Assembly: GCF_003149535.1 (NCBI RefSeq) | Contig: NZ_QGDB01000003.1 | Span: forward strand, 62,001-126,000 | Reading direction: 5' to 3' | Length of the DNA stretch: 64,000 nucleotides | Source of the DNA: Falsochrobactrum shanghaiense | GTDB taxonomy: Bacteria > Pseudomonadota > Alphaproteobacteria > Rhizobiales > Rhizobiaceae | Shown here: positions 1 through 9,590 of the stretch, one piece after another | How the letters are laid out: the number at the start of each line of letters is the position of its first letter | How positions within the stretch are numbered: the first letter of the stretch is position 1 | Translations under genes and position numbers: made by a program | Notes under the pieces: model-generated | What the model was told of the DNA's origin: nothing | Seen by the model: only the letters and a program-made list of their open reading frames with translations | Database searches by the model: none

Positions 1-117
1 CCTGCGCGCAAGCATTTTTTCCGTAAATTCAATAAGAAAAACAATATGAAAGACCGGAAGGTCAAGCATCTTCAATTCGAATTATAGAGAAAGATTTTCA
101 GGAGAAAAACCAGCAAA

Positions 118-192
118 TGGTACGCCCAAGGGGAATCGAACCCCTGTTTCCGCCGTGAAAGGGCGGCGTCCTAACCGCTAGACGATGGGCGC
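118..192 (-). tRNA. tRNA-Glu (anticodon TTC)
   Basis: Read on the minus strand this folds as a complete cloverleaf. The seven-pair acceptor stem is GCGCCCA with TGGGCGT (first pair G-U), the anticodon loop CTTTCAC carries TTC, the T-arm contains GGTTCGATTCC, and CCA is encoded at the 3' end. The anticodon stem and loop match bacterial tRNA-Glu. Transcription runs toward the window start. No clear intrinsic terminator is visible in the 117 bases downstream. Confidence 0.96.
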
Positions 193-353
193 CCGTTGCT
201 GGTGTGTGTGGGCTTATATGCAGGAAGCTTCTGACTCGCAAGCCCTTATTCCAAGTTTTTCAGAAAAATATTTCCGGGAGGCAGGCATAACGGGTATTTT
301 GCTGTGAATTTCTATGCCAACTCTTTGAATTAAAATATAAAATCAAATCCAGT

Positions 354-1637
354 TTATTTGCGGCAGCGCCAGTTCCAGTCCCGTTCGGGGCCAATATCCA
401 CATGGACCGATTTGGTATGGCAGTAAGTGCCGACACCGCCGCGGTTTGGCATGGAGCGTGCAAAGCGCGCGATTTCGTGTTTTGAAACCCCGTCGATCTG
501 AATATCGGCTGCGGCGCAGATCATATGCAACGATTTGCGTGCGCCGTTGACCTTGCGGTTATAGGAAGGGCTACGATAACCGGACGTCACCATGACCGGG
601 CGGCGGAAATGGCGCTCCATCGTTTTCAGCATCGAAACCAGTTGCGGCTTGAGACATGCGACATCAACGGTCTGGCGCTGTACTTTCAGGCCATTTGGCG
701 CAAGGCGCGCAAGCCCGGGCGCTGACGCAAGCTGAATGGAGGAATAGTCGTCATATTCGTTGGCATCAATGTCGCTGTCATCATACAGGCTTTGGCGATG
801 CTTGATTTCGATTCCGCCATTGGCGCGGACGCCGGGCAGGGAGTAGTTATAATTTCGTGTTGGCGATGAAACGGGTTTGACTACGGCGAGTTTCTTGTTT
901 TCCGCTTTGCTGGAACCGCTTGCCGCGTCATCGCTGAACAATCTTGCAATACTGCCCTGCGATTGAGACTGCGAGGATGCGGGCTTTTGCGGCGCTGCAA
1001 AGGCATTTGCATTTTTGGCGGACCCAAACAGGGAAGTGACTTCGGCAGGCTTTTCCGGCGCGGGTGGTTGGCTGGCTTCGACTTGCGGGGCTTGGGGTGC
1101 TTCCTGTGCCGGTTCGGTTTTAGCGGTTGCGGGCTTTTCGTCAGTGGTTGCCGCCGGCGCTTCGGGAGGGGCTGCTTCGCTTGGGCTATTGTCGGATTTC
1201 TTGCCAAAAATGCTAAAGAGCCCGCTTGGTTTTGTTTCGGAAGCGAGTGCTGCGACCTGCACTGGTTCTTCCGGTTCGAGCGCTTTGCCGGTGCCTGCGT
1301 CTTCTATTGCAGGATTGTCGGATTGCGCAGTCGCGGATGTGACTGCGGCTTGCCCGGTTGGAGGCTCAGGCTGATTGTCTGCTTTCTTGGTCGCATCCGC
1401 TTCGGCTTGTGCGGAAGCCTCCGCTTCAGCTTTTGTGGAAGCTTCCGCGGCTGCGGTCTCGTCGGCAGCGCTTTGCAACGCATCGGCGACGACGGAACCG
1501 TCAGCGCTGGCGCTCATCTGCATTGGTGTCATGCCGTCGCCGGTGGACGTGCAGGATGTAAGCACAAGCGCCAGAAGGGCGACACTGCCGCATAGGAGTT
1601 TCCGGGACGAGAGAGATGAAGGTTCGACAAAAATCAA
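354..1637 (-). CDS. M15-type peptidase-domain lipoprotein
   Basis: Predicted envelope lipoprotein of about 427 residues. I chose a TTG start because GGAG lies seven bases upstream and it leads straight into a lipoprotein signal (RKLLCG...LTSC, lipidated Cys about residue 29). An in-frame ATG further upstream (to 1868) would bury that signal behind some 77 extra residues. Residues 40-300 are a low-complexity Ala/Glu/Lys/Pro linker. The last ~110 residues look like a Peptidase_M15_3/DUF882 domain, related to zinc D-Ala-D-Ala carboxypeptidases. It has TSGYRSPSYN, SLHMICAAADI (metal His and Asp) and a late HVDIGP. The usual Gly after the first His is Ile-Cys here. A role in peptidoglycan trimming is inferred from the family; activity is unproven. 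Confidence 0.8.
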   Translation of the reverse strand: MIFVEPSSLSSRKLLCGSVALLALVLTSCTSTGDGMTPMQMSASADGSVVADALQSAADETAAAEASTKAEAEASAQAEADATKKADNQPEPPTGQAAVTSATAQSDNPAIEDAGTGKALEPEEPVQVAALASETKPSGLFSIFGKKSDNSPSEAAPPEAPAATTDEKPATAKTEPAQEAPQAPQVEASQPPAPEKPAEVTSLFGSAKNANAFAAPQKPASSQSQSQGSIARLFSDDAASGSSKAENKKLAVVKPVSSPTRNYNYSLPGVRANGGIEIKHRQSLYDDSDIDANEYDDYSSIQLASAPGLARLAPNGLKVQRQTVDVACLKPQLVSMLKTMERHFRRPVMVTSGYRSPSYNRKVNGARKSLHMICAAADIQIDGVSKHEIARFARSMPNRGGVGTYCHTKSVHVDIGPERDWNWRCRK

Positions 1638-2172
1638 TGATCTGCTCCGGCTCGATTTCCCTGACCAGTCTGGCGAACCGAAACAGATCGGGCCCGCCTG
1701 GTTTCGGGAGATCGACTTCTCCCGTACGAGTCTCGCGTGAACGCTTGCAAGACGGTTTTTCTCACAGAGCCCGGCGTTTTGCCGGACAGGCAGCCAATTT
1801 TCCCAATCGGCTATCGCACGTAAATCTGGCTGCATGCATAAAAATGCATAAAGGCACAAATCACTCACGGTTAAAACATCGTCAATTTTTATGCTTTTTA
1901 ATTGGTAAACGCAACTATTGAAAGCAGCAGATTGTTTACGCGCATTTAATTGAGCGGAATATACTATAGTATAACGTAATGTTACTGATTGTAATTATGA
2001 GTTATATTAAGGTGTGGCCATTGCAGGCGGAGGACAGGCGGCACGGGATATGGCGCAATGGAAACTCGCTTATTGACAGAGGGCGTCGTCTTGGTGCTAT
2101 CCCTTCTCAAACAGAATATTTTCATGCGCCGGGATAAGCGCAGGTGGTCAATGACGAATTGGGATTGGTAAT
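1638..2172. other. Divergent intergenic region, 535 bp
   Basis: This gap separates the minus-strand M15 lipoprotein from the plus-strand small lipoprotein, so it should carry promoters for both. The half nearest the M15 gene stays open in its frame up to 1868 but lacks coding character. From about 1860 to 2010 it is strongly AT-rich and includes a 14-bp perfect palindrome (1960-1973). I see no RNA gene or repeat family here. Confidence 0.5.
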
Positions 2173-2520
2173 ATGATTAAGCGCACGCGGCAGGTTGCCA
2201 ATCTCGTGCTGGCAGCAACAGCCGCAGCACTTCTCGCCGGTTGTGCGGGTGGACCAGAATTTCAGGGCGTACCGCAGGAGGGGGCGGCGAAGACCGGCAC
2301 CTATCCGACTTTTGGCCGTATGCCCAAGGCCGCGACGGCGCAGATCACAGCGGAAGAGAAAGAGCAGATGATGTCTTCGCTCGATTCCGACCGGACGCGT
2401 CTGGCGGCGACACGCTCCTCCAATAGCGGTGTGACCCCCGCACAGGCAGCAGCACTGCGCAAGCAGGCGCAGGAAGAAACGGATGCGACGCTCAGGCAGA
2501 TCGAAGCCGGGGAAGAATAG
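2173..2520 (+). CDS. Small putative lipoprotein, unknown function
   Basis: 115 residues starting MIKRTRQV. The N-terminus is a classic lipoprotein signal: basic residues, a hydrophobic Ala/Leu stretch and the lipobox LLAGC with Cys24. After lipidation about 90 residues remain, rich in Ala, Gln, Glu and Thr, with a predicted helical C-terminal half (AAALRKQAQEETDATLRQIE) that could form a short coiled coil. I recognise no enzymatic domain. It stands alone, divergent from the M15 lipoprotein and 128 bp before an aminotransferase gene. Membrane location is well supported; function is unknown. Confidence 0.8.
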   Translation: MIKRTRQVANLVLAATAAALLAGCAGGPEFQGVPQEGAAKTGTYPTFGRMPKAATAQITAEEKEQMMSSLDSDRTRLAATRSSNSGVTPAQAAALRKQAQEETDATLRQIEAGEE

Positions 2521-2648
2521 GCCGCTTCTGATAAAAAAGCCTGATTTCAGACTTGTAACAAGTATCGACCCGATTCGATAACGGGTGTATAGCTCCTAAT
2601 GCGGTGCATGAGCACCATTTCGTTCAACTCTCCTTTTGGAACAGGATC

Positions 2649-3869
2649 ATGTCGGAAGAGTTTCATAAAGTCCGTCGTTTGCCGCCCTATGTCTTTGAAC
2701 AGGTCAACCGCCTGAAGGCATCGGCGCGAGCGGCGGGAGCCGACATTATCGATCTTGGCATGGGCAATCCCGATCTTCCCACCCCGCAGAACATCGTCGA
2801 CAAGCTTTGCGAGGCGGTGCAGGATCCGCGTGCCCATCGCTATTCGGCCTCGAAGGGCATTCCCGGACTTCGCCGCGCGCAGGCGCAATATTATGCGCGG
2901 CGTTTCGGTGTTAAGCTCAATCCGGATACGCAGGTCGTCGCGACGCTCGGCTCCAAGGAAGGCTTTGCCAATATGGCGCAGGCGATCACCGCTCCCGGCG
3001 ATGTAGTGCTTTGCCCCGATCCGACCTATCCCATTCACTCGTTCGGCTTCATCATGTCGGGCGGGGTGATCCGCTCCATTCAGGCCAGGCCGGATGACCA
3101 GTTCATTCCGGCGCTGGAACGTGCGGTCAAGCATTCGATCCCCAAGCCGCTGGCGCTTATCCTCAATTTCCCATCCAACCCGACGGCCTATGTCGCAACG
3201 CTTGATTTCTATAAGGATGTGGTGGCCTTCGCGCGCAAGCACGACCTCATCATCCTGTCGGATCTGGCTTATTCGGAAATCTACTTTGACGGCAATCCGC
3301 CGCCATCGGTTCTGGAAGTCCCCGGCGCGATGGATGTGACGGTGGAATTCACCTCCATGTCGAAGACCTTTTCCATGCCCGGCTGGCGCATGGGATTTGC
3401 GGTCGGCAATGAACGGCTGATCGCCGCTTTGACGCGGGTGAAATCCTATCTCGATTACGGTGCATTCACGCCTATTCAGGTCGCGGCAACCGCAGCGCTC
3501 AATGGCGATGGCTCGGACATCACCTATGTGCGCAATATCTATAAACAGCGCCGTGATGTGCTGGTCGAAACCTTTGGCCGCGCGGGCTGGGATGTGCCGC
3601 CTCCGGCCGCGACCATGTTTGCGTGGGTTCCGATCCCCGAGCGCTTCCGCGCCATGGGGTCGCTTGAATTCTCCAAACTGCTGGTCGAGATGGCTGATGT
3701 CGCGGTTGCGCCGGGTGTCGGTTTCGGCGAGCATGGCGATGAATATGTACGCATCGCGCTGGTCGAAAACGAGCATCGCATCCGGCAGGCCGCGCGCAAT
3801 ATCAAGCGCTTCTTGTCCACCAAGGATGAGAACCTGCACAATATCATTCCGCTTGAAGGTCGCCGTTAA
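2649..3869 (+). CDS. alaC: PLP-dependent aminotransferase (AlaC-like)
   Basis: 406-residue fold-type I class I/II aminotransferase, close in wording to E. coli AlaC: RLPPYVFEQVN near the start, DLGMGNPD, GSKEGFANM, FPSNPTA, and the Schiff-base lysine in SKTFSMPGWRMGF (K239). AlaC makes alanine from pyruvate with glutamate; relatives act on aspartate or LL-diaminopimelate, so the substrate here is inferred. The start is ATG at MSEEFHKV; an upstream in-frame ATG adds 15 residues not expected in the family. It lies 89 bp before hom, suggesting a short amino-acid operon. Confidence 0.88.
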   Translation: MSEEFHKVRRLPPYVFEQVNRLKASARAAGADIIDLGMGNPDLPTPQNIVDKLCEAVQDPRAHRYSASKGIPGLRRAQAQYYARRFGVKLNPDTQVVATLGSKEGFANMAQAITAPGDVVLCPDPTYPIHSFGFIMSGGVIRSIQARPDDQFIPALERAVKHSIPKPLALILNFPSNPTAYVATLDFYKDVVAFARKHDLIILSDLAYSEIYFDGNPPPSVLEVPGAMDVTVEFTSMSKTFSMPGWRMGFAVGNERLIAALTRVKSYLDYGAFTPIQVAATAALNGDGSDITYVRNIYKQRRDVLVETFGRAGWDVPPPAATMFAWVPIPERFRAMGSLEFSKLLVEMADVAVAPGVGFGEHGDEYVRIALVENEHRIRQAARNIKRFLSTKDENLHNIIPLEGRR

Positions 3870-3958
3870 CGGCTGGCCTTCAGCTTGCGGGGGCCGTCAT
3901 CGCACTGGCCCCTGCCATTCCCGTCTCTTTATAGCCAATAATTCAGAAGGTCGAAATA

Positions 3959-5278
3959 ATGAGTGATGCATTGCGGATCGGCGTTGCCGGATTGGGCACC
4001 GTTGGTGGTTCGGTGTTGCGTATTCTGCGTGACAAGGCCGATATGCTCACTCGCCAATGCGGCAGGCCGCTGGTCATTACCGGGGTAAGCGCTCGCAATC
4101 GCAGTCAGGATCGCGGGGTTGATCTGTCCGGCGTGACCTGGTTTGACAATCCGGTCAAACTGGCAAAAAGCGGCAAGATCGATGTTTTCGTGGAATTGAT
4201 CGGTGGCGACTCCGGCCCTGCCGAAGATGCTGTTGAAGCGGCTCTGGCTGCTGGCCATCATGTCGTGACGGCCAATAAGGCGCTGCTGGCCCGCCATGGC
4301 GTGAAGCTTGCAAAACTGGCGGAAGAAAAAGGCGTTCTTCTCAATTTTGAAGCCGCTGTCGCAGGCGGTATTCCGGTCATCAAGGCGATGCGTGAATCGC
4401 TGACGGGCAATACGGTTTCGCGCGTCTATGGCATCCTGAACGGCACATGCAACTATATCCTCACCCGCATGGGGGAAGAGGGCATTTCCTTCAAGGACTG
4501 TCTCAAGGATGCGCAGCGCCTTGGCTATGCGGAAGCTGATCCCACGTTCGACATCGAGGGCAATGACACCGCGCACAAGCTTGCACTGCTCACCAGTCTG
4601 GCTTTCGGCACGCAGATCGCCGCCGATGATATTTATCTTGAAGGCATTTCCAATATTTCGCTGGCCGATATTCGCGCCGCCGATGAGCTTGGCTATCGCA
4701 TCAAGCTTCTGGGTGTGGCGCAGCAGACCGAATCCGGTATCGAGCAGCGCGTGCATCCGACCATGGTGCCCGTATCTTCGGTCATCGCGCAGGTGCATGG
4801 CGTAACCAATGCCGTGGCGATCGAAACCGATCTTTTAGGCGAACTTCTGCTGTCGGGTCCGGGCGCTGGCGGCAATGCGACCGCTTCCGCCGTGATTGGC
4901 GATCTGGCGGATATTGCCAAGAGCCGCCCCGGTTTCCAGCACGGACCGGTCTTCGGCACGCCTGCCAAGGCGTTGCAGCCCTATAAGCGTGCCAAGATGC
5001 GCAAACATGCGGGCGGCTATTTCATCCGCCTGACGGTTCATGACCGGATCGGTGCTTTTGCCGCGATTGCCAAGCGCATGGCCGATAACGATATTTCGCT
5101 CGAATCCATCGTCCAGCGCCCACGCATGGACAGCGATGTGCAGGATGGTATCAAGACGGTTATTCTCGTCACCCACGAAACAACCGAAGCTGCCGTCCGC
5201 AAGGCGCTGGAGGCCATTCTCAAGGATGATCATCTGGTCAGCAAGCCGCAGATGATACGCATCGAACGGGCCGGTTGA
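3959..5278 (+). CDS. hom: Homoserine dehydrogenase
   Basis: 439 residues. Reduces aspartate semialdehyde to homoserine with NAD(P)H, the branch toward threonine and methionine. Visible parts: Rossmann nucleotide site GVAGLGTVGG (from residue 8), the catalytic-domain motifs TANKALLARHG, ILNGTCNYILT and EADPTFDIEGNDTAHK, and a C-terminal ACT domain from about residue 354 (YFIRLTVHDRIGAFAAIAK), which in this family gives threonine feedback. Length is normal for monofunctional enzymes with ACT. It follows the aminotransferase gene and precedes glpX by about 200 bp. Confidence 0.97.
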   Translation: MSDALRIGVAGLGTVGGSVLRILRDKADMLTRQCGRPLVITGVSARNRSQDRGVDLSGVTWFDNPVKLAKSGKIDVFVELIGGDSGPAEDAVEAALAAGHHVVTANKALLARHGVKLAKLAEEKGVLLNFEAAVAGGIPVIKAMRESLTGNTVSRVYGILNGTCNYILTRMGEEGISFKDCLKDAQRLGYAEADPTFDIEGNDTAHKLALLTSLAFGTQIAADDIYLEGISNISLADIRAADELGYRIKLLGVAQQTESGIEQRVHPTMVPVSSVIAQVHGVTNAVAIETDLLGELLLSGPGAGGNATASAVIGDLADIAKSRPGFQHGPVFGTPAKALQPYKRAKMRKHAGGYFIRLTVHDRIGAFAAIAKRMADNDISLESIVQRPRMDSDVQDGIKTVILVTHETTEAAVRKALEAILKDDHLVSKPQMIRIERAG

Positions 5279-5482
5279 GCGATTTTGCAGATTGCTTGCG
5301 GCGCAATGCCCTGAGCAGGAAATTGCCCTTAAATCGATTAAGCATTTGAGTGCGCAATGTTTTCTGTTTTCGCCCCTTGCGGGGGGCGAGGGACTTTGAC
5401 AAAAGGTTTGCACAATGTCGCTATAACGTTGTGCGGCTTTTGATGCCGCGTCTGATGCAATTCAAATTCGGGACTTGTTCAC

Positions 5483-6469
5483 ATGGCCAAGACTGTAGAG
5501 CAGCAGCCTCAGGGGCTGGATCGTATCCTTACGCTGGAACTGGTCCGCGTGGCGGAACGCGCTGCGGTGGCTGCGGCAAGGCTGCGCGGGCGCGGCGATG
5601 AAATGGCCGCCGATCAGGCTGCGGTCGACGCCATGCGGCAGGAACTCAACCGCCTGCCGATTGCCGGTACGGTCGTCATCGGCGAAGGCGAGCGTGACGA
5701 AGCGCCCATGCTTTATATCGGCGAGGAGGTCGGCACCAGGCAGGGACCGGACGTTGATATTGCGCTCGATCCGCTGGAAGGCACCACCATCTGCGCAAAA
5801 AACCTGCCCAATTCGCTGGCGGTGATCGCAATTGCGGAGAAGGGCAATCTTCTTTACGCGCCCGACGTCTATATGGAAAAGATCGCGGTCGGCCCCGGCT
5901 ATCCGGCAGGCGTCGTCAATCTCGATGCGACGCCAACCGACAATATCATGTCGGTCGCCAAGGCAAAGGGCGTGAAGCCGCACGAAATCACCGCCTGCAT
6001 CATGGACCGCCCGCGTCATGCACGTCTTATCGAGGAGGTGCGCGCAACGGGTGCGGCGATCCGCCTGATCGGCGATGGCGATGTGGCGGGCGTGATGCAC
6101 ACGACCGACCCGGATGAGACCGGTATCGACATTTACATCGGCATCGGCGGCGCGCCGGAGGGTGTTCTGGCTGCGGCAGCGCTTCGCTGCATCGGCGGTC
6201 AGATGCAGGGACGGCTCCAGCTCAATTCCGACGAGAAAATTGCCCGCGCGGCAAAAATGGGCATTTCAGACCCCAAAAAGGTCTATACGATGGAAGAAAT
6301 GGCCAAGGGTGACGTGCTGTTCGCCGCGACCGGCGTAACGGATGGCAATATGCTTTCGGGCGTAAAATTCGCCCGTGACTATATCCAGACCCATACGATT
6401 GTCATGCGCTCAAGTTCGCAGACGATCCGCGAAATCAAGGCGCGGCATCAGGATATGTCCAAGTTTTGA
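5483..6469 (+). CDS. glpX: Fructose-1,6-bisphosphatase, class II
   Basis: 328 residues, the full length of GlpX-type enzymes. Hydrolyses fructose-1,6-bisphosphate to fructose-6-phosphate, the committed step of gluconeogenesis, using Mn2+ or Mg2+. Metal and phosphate residues sit in GEGERDEAP (residues 67-75) and DPLEGTT (96-102); later GDGDVAGV and GIGGAPEG are also family hallmarks. A perfect 13-bp hairpin with a T-run follows the stop codon and should end the transcript. The hom-glpX gap of 204 bp may carry its own promoter. Confidence 0.97.
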   Translation: MAKTVEQQPQGLDRILTLELVRVAERAAVAAARLRGRGDEMAADQAAVDAMRQELNRLPIAGTVVIGEGERDEAPMLYIGEEVGTRQGPDVDIALDPLEGTTICAKNLPNSLAVIAIAEKGNLLYAPDVYMEKIAVGPGYPAGVVNLDATPTDNIMSVAKAKGVKPHEITACIMDRPRHARLIEEVRATGAAIRLIGDGDVAGVMHTTDPDETGIDIYIGIGGAPEGVLAAAALRCIGGQMQGRLQLNSDEKIARAAKMGISDPKKVYTMEEMAKGDVLFAATGVTDGNMLSGVKFARDYIQTHTIVMRSSSQTIREIKARHQDMSKF

Positions 6470-6491
6470 GGCAAAAGGTTTTGTGAACGGT

Positions 6492-6524
6492 AAAAGGCGG
6501 CATTGCAACAATGCCGCCTTTTGT
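6492..6524 (+). terminator. Intrinsic terminator after glpX
   Basis: A perfect 13-bp stem (arms AAAAGGCGGCATT and AATGCCGCCTTTT) with a 5-nt loop GCAAC, ending in a T-run. It starts 23 bases after the glpX stop. An alternative upstream TTG start for recJ would lie inside this hairpin, which argues for the later ATG. Confidence 0.9.
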
Positions 6525-6538
6525 GTCTTAACAGGGAT

Positions 6539-8323
6539 ATGACGACAGAACGCCTTTTTCTCGGAATTCAACAATCCATAACCGGCCAGAAATGGATCGA
6601 CCGGCTTGGCCTGCGTGAAACCAACACGGCATTGGCCATCGCGCAGCATCATGGCATATCCGATCTCGTATCGCGTGTACTTGCCGGGCGCGGAGTCACC
6701 GTGGAAGATGCGCCGGAATTCATCGATCCGAGCCTGCGCAATCTCATGCCCGATCCCGCCTCGCTGACCGATATGGAAAATGCGGCAGGCCGGATTGCCG
6801 ATGCGATAGACAGGCGCGAGACAGTCGCAATCTTTGGCGATTATGATGTGGACGGGGCCTGTTCATCGGCGCTGATGGCCCGTTTTCTCAAACATTATGG
6901 AATTTCGCATTCCATCTATATCCCTGACCGGATTTTCGAAGGCTATGGCCCCAATCCCGATGCCATGCGTGAACTGGTCGTCAAGGGCGCTTCGCTCATC
7001 GTCACCGTCGATTGCGGCACCAATAGCGCGCCATCCATTACTGCCGCCAAACAGGCCGGTGCGGATGTTGTCGTGCTGGACCACCACCAGCTTGGGGGTG
7101 AACTGCCCGAAGATGCGACAGCCGTCGTCAATCCAAATCGCGAGGATGATATATCGCAACAGGAGCATCTCTGCGCGGCTGGCGTTGTTTTTCTGACGCT
7201 GGTGCAGGTTGCCAAAATCCTGCGCGAGCGGGGCAAGGGGGCAGGGCCGGACTTGCTTGCCATGCTTGATCTGGTGGCGCTGGCGACGGTTTGCGACGTG
7301 GTGCCGCTCAAGGGCGTCAACCGTGCCTTTGTCGTCAAGGGCTTGCTGGTTGCACGCAGCCAGAGCAATGCCGGGCTCGCGGCTCTGGCGCGCGTTGCCA
7401 GGATCGGCGAACCGCTGAATGTGTTTCATCTGGGCTTTCTTCTCGGCCCGCGCATCAATGCGGGCGGGCGTATCGGCGACGCCGGGCTTGGGGCGCGGCT
7501 GCTGACGTTCGACGATCCAGCCGCAGCACAATCCATTGCGATCGAGCTTGATCGTCTCAATCAGGAGCGGCAGGCCATGGAAGCGGAAATGCTGGTGGAA
7601 GCGGAAGCGGAAGCCATGCTTGAACTTTCCGGTGGTGGCGGCGCATCGGTGATCGTGACCGCCAATGATCACTGGCATCCCGGTATTGTCGGGCTTCTGG
7701 CCTCGCGGCTGAAGGAAAAAGCGCGTCGCCCGGCTTTCGCTATTGCCTTCAACGCCAATGGCGTGGGATCAGGCTCCGGTCGCTCGATAGCGGGGCTGGA
7801 TCTGGGGCGGCTGGTGCGCAAGGCCGTGGAAAAAGAGCTTCTGGTGAAGGGCGGCGGGCACGCCATGGCTGCAGGCATCACCATCGAGCGCGGCAAGCTG
7901 GGTGCGCTGCGCGCTTTCTTTGAAGAGGAAACGGCGGCAGCGATTACCGCACTGCGCGAAAAGCAAAGCCTTTCAATCGATGGGGCCGTGGCCGCTTCGG
8001 GCGCGACGATTGCCCTATATGAAGCCCTGCAACGGGCCGGGCCTTATGGATCGGGGCATCCGCAACCCGTGCTTGCGCTCCCGCATCATATATTGGCCGA
8101 TGTGCGCGGCGTCGGGCGTGATCATGTTCGTGCTGTCTTGCGCGGTGCGGATGGAAAGCGCGTCAATGCCATCGCATTCAGGGCCGCGGAAGGGGATTTG
8201 GGCCGTTTTCTCTTCAATAATATAGGGGAGAGCGTCCATGTAGCCGGTAATCTTTCCCTCAATCACTGGAATGGCTCCGTCACTCCTCAGATACAGATTC
8301 TGGATGCCGCTGTGGCTAATTGA
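6539..8323 (+). CDS. recJ: Single-stranded-DNA-specific exonuclease RecJ
   Basis: 594 residues. RecJ degrades single-stranded DNA 5' to 3' in recombination and mismatch/base-excision repair. DHH-superfamily motifs are present in order: DYDVDG (residues 101-106), VTVDCGT, LDHHQ (D181 H182 H183), and LGPRINAGGRIGDA. The DHHA1 motif GGGHAMAAG is near residue 440, and a C-terminal OB-like region follows. The ATG at MTTERLFLG is preceded by AGGG and sits just after the glpX terminator; a TTG inside that terminator is rejected. The C-terminus ends IQILDAAVAN. Confidence 0.96.
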   Translation: MTTERLFLGIQQSITGQKWIDRLGLRETNTALAIAQHHGISDLVSRVLAGRGVTVEDAPEFIDPSLRNLMPDPASLTDMENAAGRIADAIDRRETVAIFGDYDVDGACSSALMARFLKHYGISHSIYIPDRIFEGYGPNPDAMRELVVKGASLIVTVDCGTNSAPSITAAKQAGADVVVLDHHQLGGELPEDATAVVNPNREDDISQQEHLCAAGVVFLTLVQVAKILRERGKGAGPDLLAMLDLVALATVCDVVPLKGVNRAFVVKGLLVARSQSNAGLAALARVARIGEPLNVFHLGFLLGPRINAGGRIGDAGLGARLLTFDDPAAAQSIAIELDRLNQERQAMEAEMLVEAEAEAMLELSGGGGASVIVTANDHWHPGIVGLLASRLKEKARRPAFAIAFNANGVGSGSGRSIAGLDLGRLVRKAVEKELLVKGGGHAMAAGITIERGKLGALRAFFEEETAAAITALREKQSLSIDGAVAASGATIALYEALQRAGPYGSGHPQPVLALPHHILADVRGVGRDHVRAVLRGADGKRVNAIAFRAAEGDLGRFLFNNIGESVHVAGNLSLNHWNGSVTPQIQILDAAVAN

Positions 8324-8484
8324 AAAAACTAAGTTTTCTCAATTATTGCCCTTGTGCAAGTGGGGGCCGACGTCCCATATCCGGGAATGGAAATATAGAA
8401 ATCGTTTCGCATGTTTTGTTTTCGCATTATCCCGCGCAAAGGCGTTTTGCATTTTGCCGGGAATGCTCTTTACGGGAGAAATCT

Positions 8485-9528
8485 ATGCCGGGTTCAGCCA
8501 AGCGCCTGACCAAACTGACAGTTGCAATCATGCTGGGGGTTGTCGCCTCTCTTGCCACTGTCGATTTCGCCGATGCGCGCCGCGGGGGCGGAGCTGGATT
8601 TGGCAGTCGGGGTGCGCGCACCTATCAGGCGCCTGCGCCGACGCGCACGGCTCCCAATAATGCGGCGCCCATCGAGCGTTCGATGACGCCTAATCCCGGC
8701 CCGCAGACCAGCCGTCCGGCCGCAGGCGCACCAAATGCAGCGGCAGCGCAGCGTTCGGGCGGCATGTTCGGTAACTTCGGTCGTTCCATGCTGGGCGGTC
8801 TGCTCGTCGGCGGCCTGATCGGCATGCTGCTTGGCAATGGACTTGGCGGACTTGCAGGCATGTTCGGCCTGCTGCTTCAGGTAGCGGTTATTGCTCTGGT
8901 TGCAATGTTCATTATGCGTATGCTGGCTAATCGCAAGCAGGCAGCGGTCGGTGCGGGGGCCGGAGCAGGCAATGTCGGGCCGCAAGGCTTTGGTTCGTCA
9001 CAGCCTTTCGGCGCGGCAAAGACTGCCGCATCGCAGGCAGGTTCCGGCGCTCGCACGCCTTCGGTCAATCCTTTTGAGCAAAAAGCAACCGCCTCCGCAG
9101 CGCCTGCCGTTGAAGACGAGCCAATCGAGGTTGGCCAGTCCGATCTCGATCGTTTTGAAGAGATGCTTTCGGAAATTCAGGAAGCCTATGGTCGCGAGGA
9201 TTATGCAGCGCTGCGCGGCTTGACCACGCCGGAAGCCATGTCCTATCTCGCGGAAGAACTGGGCGAAATCGCCTCCAGCGGCAAGCGCAATGAGGTGAAG
9301 GACGTCAAACTGTTGCAGGGCGACATTTCAGAAGCCTGGCGCGAAGGTGACGTGGACTATGCGACCGTGGCAATCCGCTATTCGTCGATCGACGTCATGC
9401 TCGACCGTAACACGGGCGCGGTTGTGGAAGGCGATCCCGAAACGCCATCGGAGAGTGTTGAAGTCTGGACCTTTACCCGCAAGGCTGGGGGTGCATGGAT
9501 GCTCGGTGCTATTCAAGGGACGGAATAG
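8485..9528 (+). CDS. Tim44-domain membrane protein
   Basis: 347 residues. The chosen ATG (MPGSAKRLTKLTV) has GGGAGA six bases upstream; a longer frame to 8320 has no signal-like start. It begins with a signal-like segment ending around FADARRGGG. A Gly/Ala/Pro-rich stretch follows, then a hydrophobic double segment at residues 105-145 (GGLLVGGLIGMLLG ... VIALVAMFIMRML). The C-terminal Tim44-like domain spans about residues 205-347 (DLDRFEEMLSEIQEAY ... VEVWTFTR). Mitochondrial Tim44 tethers the import motor. The bacterial relatives are inner-membrane proteins of unclear role, so only location and family are claimed. Confidence 0.88.
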   Translation: MPGSAKRLTKLTVAIMLGVVASLATVDFADARRGGGAGFGSRGARTYQAPAPTRTAPNNAAPIERSMTPNPGPQTSRPAAGAPNAAAAQRSGGMFGNFGRSMLGGLLVGGLIGMLLGNGLGGLAGMFGLLLQVAVIALVAMFIMRMLANRKQAAVGAGAGAGNVGPQGFGSSQPFGAAKTAASQAGSGARTPSVNPFEQKATASAAPAVEDEPIEVGQSDLDRFEEMLSEIQEAYGREDYAALRGLTTPEAMSYLAEELGEIASSGKRNEVKDVKLLQGDISEAWREGDVDYATVAIRYSSIDVMLDRNTGAVVEGDPETPSESVEVWTFTRKAGGAWMLGAIQGTE

Positions 9529-9590
9529 TCTTCGCGACTTGAATCAAGCATGCAGCGTAAATCTCTGTTTTAGCTTATGAACTCGTGGAA

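Noticed and set aside
963-1595. Plus-strand frame over the lipoprotein linker
   Set aside because: The opposite strand encodes the Ala/Glu-rich linker; the Cys/Gly/Arg-rich plus-strand product is an artefact of that repeat-like sequence.
2547-3839. Minus-strand frame opposite the alaC-like gene
   Set aside because: Shadow of a clearly coding aminotransferase; the amino-acid content is not protein-like.
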